9,912 bases of DNA from Alphaproteobacteria bacterium (GTDB lineage Bacteria > Pseudomonadota > Alphaproteobacteria > Rickettsiales > UBA3002). The number at the start of each line of letters is the position of its first letter. Position 1 is the first letter of the stretch. Below, in pieces: positions 5,542-9,912 of the stretch. The notes under the pieces were generated by a model. The model ran no database searches, had not been told where the DNA came from, and saw only the letters and a list, made by a program, of their open reading frames with translations. Location of the stretch: positions 1 to 9,912 of the forward strand of contig JAKFUW010000075.1 in NCBI GenBank assembly GCA_021732545.1, written 5' to 3'. Position numbers and translations under genes: made by a program.

Positions 5542-5922
5542 ATGCATCACGACATTGTTTCACTCCCCGACCGTCAACTTTTTGCCCATGTGGGAGCGCG
5601 GTTGACCGAGCTTCGCTCGCAAGCAGGGTTTTCGATGATGCAGGCCGCTGAAAAAAGTGGCATCAAAACCGAGATGATCGAGCGCTATGAAGCGGGGTTG
5701 GGCGAGATTCATGCGGCGCATGTGTACCGGTTGGCTTCGTGCTATCAGGTGTCGCCCGCCGATGTGTTTGCGGGGCTGCCCGGCGCACAGGGCAAGCCGA
5801 TCTCGAATGAGGATGTGGTGCATCTGGTGAGTAAGTTTTTGACCATCGACGCACCCGATAGAGGCGAGCGCTTTGGCCAGTTTGTGCAAGCGATCAGGCG
5901 GGGGCAGGATGATGATCGATAG
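5542..5922 (+). CDS. XRE-family helix-turn-helix regulator
   Basis: This is a 126-residue cytoplasmic DNA-binding protein. Residues 16-75 form a Cro/C1-type five-helix domain: VGARLTELRSQAGFSMMQAAEKSGI has the helix-2/turn/helix-3 pattern, followed by IERYEAGLGEI and HVYRLASCYQVSPADVF. This last part is the usual helix 4-5 ending of XRE regulators. The C-terminal tail (85-126) contains SNEDVVHLVSKFL, then DRGERFGQFVQAIRRG. It resembles the short helical tail of small alphaproteobacterial XRE regulators and may help dimerisation. There is no peptidase or sensing domain. The start is the ATG at 5542, with only a weak ribosome site. It is divergent from the RTX gene across a 173-bp AT-rich spacer holding a perfect palindrome and phased motifs, which suggests it controls that gene or itself. 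The target is inferred. Confidence 0.88.
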   Translation: MHHDIVSLPDRQLFAHVGARLTELRSQAGFSMMQAAEKSGIKTEMIERYEAGLGEIHAAHVYRLASCYQVSPADVFAGLPGAQGKPISNEDVVHLVSKFLTIDAPDRGERFGQFVQAIRRGQDDDR

Positions 5923-5939
5923 CTGAGATTTTTAATTCT

Positions 5940-6015
5940 GTCACCCCGTCTTTATGACGGGGTCTGGTTAGATCAACTCATAAAGAGCCAGACCCCGTTA
6001 CAAGCACGAGGTGAC
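5940..6015. repeat. Palindromic repeat, copy 1 (GTCACCCCGTC family), probable bidirectional terminator
   Basis: This is a nested palindrome. The local pair is CCCCGTC/GACGGGG (5944-5962), the long-range pair is GACGGGGTCTGG (5956-5967) against CCAGACCCCGT (5988-5998), and the outer pair is GTCACC/GGTGAC. A second copy with the same order of blocks is at 9530-9614. Both lie between convergent genes, consistent with a role in ending transcription from both sides. Confidence 0.8.
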
Positions 6016-6022
6016 CGCTAAC

Positions 6023-6051
6023 GAGTGATGCAACAGAGTACTCAATCACTC
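6023..6051. repeat. GAGTGAT/ATCACTC inverted repeat
   Basis: There are 7-bp arms at 6023-6029 and 6045-6051, spacer 15 bases. The right arm overlaps the stop codon of the minus-strand gene ending at 6050. It could form a weak 3' hairpin on that transcript; no T-run supports a terminator call. Confidence 0.4.
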
Positions 6052-7615
6052 ACTTACCCGCCACCCTTGCCTTAATCCCTTGCCGAAACCTTTCAATCGC
6101 AAGCTTCATGGTTTCGGATAATTTGGGGCGCGGTTCGGCAGTGTTTGCGCCTTCGGGCTTGGGAGGCTCAAAGGTTTCGCTTAAATCAGTGGGAAGCTCA
6201 GATGCGCCGACTGCATTGCGCAAGGTGAGTTGCACATGTGCGGGATCATGAAATTTTGTGATTTCAATCTTTGGTAGGATCTGATCCACATAGGCGTAGG
6301 AGCGAGTGTTGAGCGACAACAGATGGCCATCCATCTGGAGTCCACCGCTATGAGGCAGCATAGCAGCGGCTTGTGAACTATAGATTTCATATGTTTTTGT
6401 CTGATCTTCGGGATTCGTTCTCTCAATGCTCAGCGGTGTATCCGACCAGACCATCAATCCATGATCGCCAATGGGAATTAAAAGCGGTAGTTTGGCATTG
6501 GGCGTTGTAAATTGCTCATAATCAGCGCGTGCAGCAGCGGTAATATCATTTTTGGATATTTCATAGATTGAGCTGAAATCGCCACAAGGGTGGGTGTCAT
6601 CAAGCCTGCAAACAGGGTTGATATGCAGTGCATAGGCCTGAGCAAGAGCGGCTTTGATCTCATGATCGGGCAGGCCTTTAGTAGCCAGTGTTTCAGCAAT
6701 CACATTGCGGATTTCGCGCACTAGAATGGAACCGTAACTGAAAGTCATCATATTCAATTGACGCATCGCGGTTTTTGCTTGAGCCAGCGTGATGGGGTGG
6801 CTGGATTCATCCAGTCCGATGGAAGGTAAAATGACTCGGTGTGTAAACTCACGCGCCATGGGTGAAATATAACCGTTAGGATCTGCGTTGGAAGCGGGCA
6901 CTTCAGACGCATAATGAATGCGATTGCGATCAGGGATGCTTACCGCATACACTTGCACATCCTTGCCCTTGACTGGAACAGGAGTCATTGTGGTAGCTTT
7001 TTGCGTTTCTTTATCAGATGTGCCTTCACCTTGGATTAACCGCTCAACTTCGCTGATGAGTCCGTTGGTGCGTCCGGCTGTGTGCATGCCCACGATACCA
7101 TTAAAGGCGATGATGCAATGTTTATTGGGATCAATTCTATTTACCTCTTCTAGTTCGGTGGTATTGGGGCCATTGGCGTGTTGAATGACCACGCGCTTCC
7201 ATAATTTTATCTGCGTAGAGGCCGCAGGAGGTTCATGCGTGGCAAGGCTGAAATAAGCTGAAGTGGCGCGCATAAAATCTGCAAGATATCGGTTGCGATC
7301 ATGAGAATTGACGCGCGCTTTTACATCCTCGCCGTGGGTGAATGGCGTGGTTTCGTAGCGCAAGTGGGAAATTTCGAGCTTTTTGGCCAGTTGCTGCGCC
7401 AGATTTTCTGGTATATCGGCAAATGCTTCCACATCAATTGGATGTTCGCTTTCGCGGCTCAAATAATTGTTAAGCTGCATGAAGTAATGGCGTGTTAAGT
7501 CATCCATGGGCTTGCGCGCACAGGGCGGCTCGGGGGTTGCGATGCATTGGATAACACGCTCACGCACAAAAGCGGCGAAAGTCTCGCATGGTTTAGATGC
7601 TAAAGAGATCGTCAT
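6050..7615 (-). CDS. Unassigned protein with alpha/beta-hydrolase-like motif order
   Basis: I do not recognise the family. From the chosen ATG at 7615 the protein has 521 residues; a TTG at 7639 would add 8. Numbering below is from the TTG. There is no signal peptide or membrane span. The N-terminal ~150 residues are helical and charged. Residues 174-204 (HCIIAFNGIVG, then a helix) look like a strand plus oxyanion-type loop. VQVYAVSIPDRNR (228-240) is another strand. NMMTFSYGSILVREIRN (296-312) matches a nucleophile elbow (small-x-Ser-x-Gly) with Ser301. LPLLIPIGDHGLMV (384-397) offers Asp392, and LQMDGHLLSL (434-443) offers His439. Ser-Asp-His order and spacing suit a hydrolase or esterase. 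The last ~40 residues are Pro/Glu-rich, then basic-helical. It is divergent from the sensor gene. The gene is well supported; the fold is a hypothesis. Confidence 0.8.
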   Translation of the reverse strand: MTISLASKPCETFAAFVRERVIQCIATPEPPCARKPMDDLTRHYFMQLNNYLSRESEHPIDVEAFADIPENLAQQLAKKLEISHLRYETTPFTHGEDVKARVNSHDRNRYLADFMRATSAYFSLATHEPPAASTQIKLWKRVVIQHANGPNTTELEEVNRIDPNKHCIIAFNGIVGMHTAGRTNGLISEVERLIQGEGTSDKETQKATTMTPVPVKGKDVQVYAVSIPDRNRIHYASEVPASNADPNGYISPMAREFTHRVILPSIGLDESSHPITLAQAKTAMRQLNMMTFSYGSILVREIRNVIAETLATKGLPDHEIKAALAQAYALHINPVCRLDDTHPCGDFSSIYEISKNDITAAARADYEQFTTPNAKLPLLIPIGDHGLMVWSDTPLSIERTNPEDQTKTYEIYSSQAAAMLPHSGGLQMDGHLLSLNTRSYAYVDQILPKIEITKFHDPAHVQLTLRNAVGASELPTDLSETFEPPKPEGANTAEPRPKLSETMKLAIERFRQGIKARVAGK

Positions 7616-7822
7616 CGGTTTTTTTAGTCTCACTTTCAACTATCTTGGAACAAACACGTCACCATATCAACCCGAGATTGTTTTTCCAGTGAAGATTGTG
7701 CGAAGATTGGCATTTTTATTAACTATTTTATTAACATAATGATTAAAAAATGATACGATTTTTAATGATTTTACATTTATCATTCTATGAATCTTGTTGC
7801 GATTTAAGGGAAATATAACCCA
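7616..7822. promoter_or_regulatory. AT-rich divergent spacer with candidate operator and promoter elements
   Basis: This region must hold promoters for the minus-strand hydrolase-like gene and the plus-strand sensor. On the plus strand, TTGGCA (7707-7712) precedes TATTAA (7729-7734) by 16 bases, a modest sigma-70-like pair. TTAACTATTTT (7719-7729) is identical to the motif at 5453-5463. ATTAAAAA (7742-7749) and TTTTTAAT (7759-7766) form a perfect inverted repeat with a 9-base spacer, which is a candidate operator. AAGGGA (7806-7811) is a possible ribosome site 11 bases before the sensor ATG at 7823. Confidence 0.4.
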
Positions 7823-9556
7823 ATGCCACGGCATATTTGGCTAACGCTGTGGATGTTAAGTTTGGTGCTTATTGTGATTGCGTATGTCGCCATGTATCGT
7901 GCGGCGGTGGAGAGAGTGCGCAACACCAGTAACAGCTGTCTTTCGGAATTGGATGCTTCCCTTAATGGCTTGCTGAAATTTACGAATCAGGCATCGATGA
8001 ACATTATCCCAGATCTCCAAGCCAGTAACGGTGACGTTGCTCGCAGTCGTGCAATATTGCTTAATTTGATCTATCAAAATAACAATGAACTGGTGCGGTT
8101 TGCGTGGCTGGATTCGTCTGATAGATTACGAGCCAATTCATTAACAGGTGTGGTAAAAAATGCAGTCAATTTATCACAGCGTGAGTATGTAAAACAAGCT
8201 CGGCTAAACCCGATGCAGTTTTATATCTCGCATCAAATCAAACATATTTTTCGATCGTATCCTATTATGGCGGTGTCGATTGGCGTTCTGGATCGCAAGG
8301 AATCATACCTTGGGACGCTAATTGCCGTCATGAATATGGAATCCTTGATCGAGCACATTCGCCGCACCATGAAATTTTGCCCGAGCCTTTATCGCGTGAG
8401 AACACCGCATGATGAAGCGGTGACATCGAATGTGGATGAGACACGATTATCACAAAGCGATGACGTGCTGCGTTTTGGAAAAGCGGGCGAACACTTTATC
8501 ATTTCAGGCGTGGTTGACCCAAAGGAAATAACGGCATTGCGATCTGTTATGGTGGCAAGAGCCGCGGTGATGATGGTGATTATCAGCGGTGTTATTGGCT
8601 TGATTTATTGGCTGGTGCAGCGGCGGTTTATCCGGCCGATGGAGGTTGCGCTCCACTCGATTGATGCGTTGGTCAATGGGCAACCCGGTGCGCCACCCTC
8701 GCGCTTGAATAGCAGGCTGGAGGCCATGCAGCGGTTGGTGGGAATGTTCGAATCCATGCAATCTCAGATGGATGAATCACGCCAGCAACTGGGTTTGGCC
8801 AAGCAGCATATTGCGCTCACCAAACAACAGCAGGCCGAATTTTTCCAAGCCACCAGCACCGAATTATCGCGCGCTTATGATACGATTGCGGCCTATAGCG
8901 ATTATCTGGAAGATCAGATTTTGCTGCAATCACTCAAGCCCGATGCGCGCTATGATTTTGATGATGTGACTGAGATGGGCATCGCGCTGCGCCAGCTATC
9001 AGACGACTATGTGCGGTTGTGTCACATAACCCCGCCCGCAGAGCAAAATCATCAGGCGAGGCTCACGGATGATCGCCGCATGAGCGTATCGGTTTCGCAA
9101 TCGGTGGCGAACATGCTGGCAGGTTATGCGGTGATGATTGAGCGGCGCAATCTGCATGTCGCCACGGCGCTGGATGATGTTGCGCTCACCGCCAGTGACG
9201 TGTGGAGTGTGGCGGCGCTGCAAAGCTTGTTGCTATTATTGATCCAGCATGCACGCGACGAAGCGCACATCGAAATCACCACGGATGAAAACCACCATGT
9301 GATCATCCTTTTATCCGTTTTTCGCCAATCGATGTTACCCGTTTCGGCTCAGGATTTTAGCGATTTTATGCCGAGCATGCAGCGCGATGTGAGCGGCGCG
9401 ATTGAAGCCTATTTACACCGTCACGCGTTTGTGATGATCGCGCAGAGTTACCTTGCGATTGCAGGCAAATCGCTTACCGTGCAGGTGGATGAGAAGGGCG
9501 CGGTGAGGCTGGTGATTGAAACAGAAAATGTCACCCCGTCGCAGCGTAGCGGATGA
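7823..9556 (+). CDS. Membrane sensor with Cache-like domain and degenerate histidine kinase module
   Basis: The protein has 577 residues. A hydrophobic segment at 5-24 and another at 244-265 bracket a ~220-residue periplasmic region. That region carries LVRFAWLDSSDRL, REYVKQARLN and MAVSIGVLDRKESYLGTLIAVM, which read like a Cache/PAS-type ligand sensor. Next come a HAMP-like linker (about 266-318, RRFIRPMEVALHSIDALVNG), a coiled-coil rich in Gln (315-340), and a segment matching the dimerisation helix of histidine kinases: FFQATSTELSRAYDTIAAYSDYLE (340-363). In normal kinases this reads S-H-E-L-R; here it is S-T-E-L-S, so Thr346 replaces the phospho-acceptor His. The ATPase-like end (425-570) lacks a clear N-box, DxGxG or GxGxG. 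It is probably a pseudokinase or scaffold sensor. No response regulator is in the window. Its last codons lie inside a dispersed repeat. The phosphotransfer claim rests on motif absence. Confidence 0.85.
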   Translation: MPRHIWLTLWMLSLVLIVIAYVAMYRAAVERVRNTSNSCLSELDASLNGLLKFTNQASMNIIPDLQASNGDVARSRAILLNLIYQNNNELVRFAWLDSSDRLRANSLTGVVKNAVNLSQREYVKQARLNPMQFYISHQIKHIFRSYPIMAVSIGVLDRKESYLGTLIAVMNMESLIEHIRRTMKFCPSLYRVRTPHDEAVTSNVDETRLSQSDDVLRFGKAGEHFIISGVVDPKEITALRSVMVARAAVMMVIISGVIGLIYWLVQRRFIRPMEVALHSIDALVNGQPGAPPSRLNSRLEAMQRLVGMFESMQSQMDESRQQLGLAKQHIALTKQQQAEFFQATSTELSRAYDTIAAYSDYLEDQILLQSLKPDARYDFDDVTEMGIALRQLSDDYVRLCHITPPAEQNHQARLTDDRRMSVSVSQSVANMLAGYAVMIERRNLHVATALDDVALTASDVWSVAALQSLLLLLIQHARDEAHIEITTDENHHVIILLSVFRQSMLPVSAQDFSDFMPSMQRDVSGAIEAYLHRHAFVMIAQSYLAIAGKSLTVQVDEKGAVRLVIETENVTPSQRSG

Positions 9557-9614
9557 CGGGGTCTGGAGAGGGTTTTACATAAAGCACCAGACCCCGTGAC
9601 AAGCACGGGGTGAC
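9530..9614. repeat. Palindromic repeat, copy 2 (GTCACCCCGTC family), overlapping the sensor gene end
   Basis: It shares block order with 5940-6015: GTCACCCCGTC, GACGGGGTCTGG, ATAAAG, CCAGACCCCGT, ACAAGCACG and GGTGAC. The outer arms GTCACCCCGT and ACGGGGTGAC pair perfectly. The first 27 bases are coding: they supply the final residues (VTPSQRSG) and the TGA stop of the sensor gene. It lies between convergent genes and is a likely bidirectional terminator. Confidence 0.82.
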
Positions 9615-9627
9615 AGCTTTAGATTTA

Positions 9628-9912
9628 CTAACTCACCCGGTCCACCACCATCTTATGCTGCGTGTAATCGCGCATGGTATAGGGCAAGCCGCCGACGCCA
9701 AGGCCCGATGCGCCGCGCCCGCCAAAGGGCATCCAATCGAGCCGGAATGCGCTGTGGTCGTTGATCATGATGGCTGAGGCATTCAGGCGCTCGCACGCAT
9801 AGCGGATGTCGTCATGTTGCCGCCCCCAGACGCTGGCGGAAAACGCATAGCGCGAGGCGTTGGCGCGCTTGATGGCGTCATACAGATAATCGTAGCCATA
9901 AACACACATAAC
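9628..9912 (-). CDS. Aldehyde dehydrogenase, C-terminal part (5' end beyond right edge)
   Basis: This is the last ~94 residues of an NAD(P)-dependent aldehyde dehydrogenase, which oxidises an aldehyde to its acid or acyl product. Family signatures are ANASRYAFSASVWGR, the strand with INDHSAFRLDWMPFGGRGASGLG, and the closing YTQHKMVV. The MPFGG...SGLG block is the conserved C-terminal motif of the superfamily, and the NDHSAFRLDWMPFGG wording resembles the GapN/lactaldehyde/phosphonoacetaldehyde dehydrogenase branch. The catalytic Cys and Glu and the cofactor-binding fold are outside the window, so the substrate cannot be assigned. The frame remains open at 9912; the ATG at 9909 is internal, not a start. 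It is convergent with the sensor gene, with a palindromic repeat between them. Confidence 0.92.
   Translation of the reverse strand, partial: VMCVYGYDYLYDAIKRANASRYAFSASVWGRQHDDIRYACERLNASAIMINDHSAFRLDWMPFGGRGASGLGVGGLPYTMRDYTQHKMVVDRVS

Noticed and set aside
7616..7639. TTG start at 7639 for the hydrolase-like gene
   Set aside because: It adds only 8 residues, has no convincing ribosome site, and an ATG follows at 7615; the ATG is the simpler choice.

Overview
The window reads as chromosomal DNA of an alphaproteobacterium. This is an inference: the order hisC - chorismate mutase-like gene - metX - metW is a familiar alphaproteobacterial neighbourhood, and the coding sequence leans GC-rich while the spacers between genes are AT-rich. 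The genus cannot be named from the sequence alone. No tRNA, rRNA, CRISPR array, transposase or phage gene is visible.

Layout. (1) Positions 1-1492, minus strand: a tight two-gene amino-acid unit. A chorismate mutase-domain protein with a degenerate prephenate-dehydratase-like tail lies upstream of hisC, 5 bases apart; hisC runs off the left edge. (2) Positions 1724-3628, plus strand: metX and metW, the acyl-homoserine branch of methionine synthesis. (3) Positions 3629-3952: a gene-free stretch packed with repeats. It has a 50-bp direct repeat of the metW 3' end flanking a MITE-like insert, then a 7-bp tandem repeat inside a long hairpin. (4) Positions 3953-5368, minus strand: a protein made almost wholly of RTX calcium-binding nonapeptides with a type I secretion-like C-terminus. 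A small XRE-family regulator (5542-5922, plus) is transcribed divergently from it. The spacer holds three phased TTAAYTATTTT motifs and a perfect palindrome. (5) Positions 6050-7615, minus strand: a large protein of unknown family with an alpha/beta-hydrolase-like motif order. It is divergent from a membrane sensor (7823-9556, plus) that looks like a histidine kinase but lacks the phospho-accepting histidine and recognisable ATP-binding boxes. (6) Positions 9628-9912, minus strand: the C-terminal part of an aldehyde dehydrogenase.

How the parts may work together. The first four genes are biosynthetic housekeeping (His/Tyr/Phe and Met). The middle block looks like an accessory surface or secreted module: RTX protein plus a probable local regulator. 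The TTAAYTATTTT motif recurs upstream of the pseudokinase-like sensor, which hints at shared control of the RTX and sensor regions; this is a hypothesis. Several families of palindromic repeats occupy the spacers. One of them occurs twice, each time between convergent genes, and supplies the last codons of the sensor gene.

The most noteworthy items are the pseudokinase-like sensor, the unassigned hydrolase-like protein, the in-frame 240-bp rearrangement at the end of metW, and the phased motif array.
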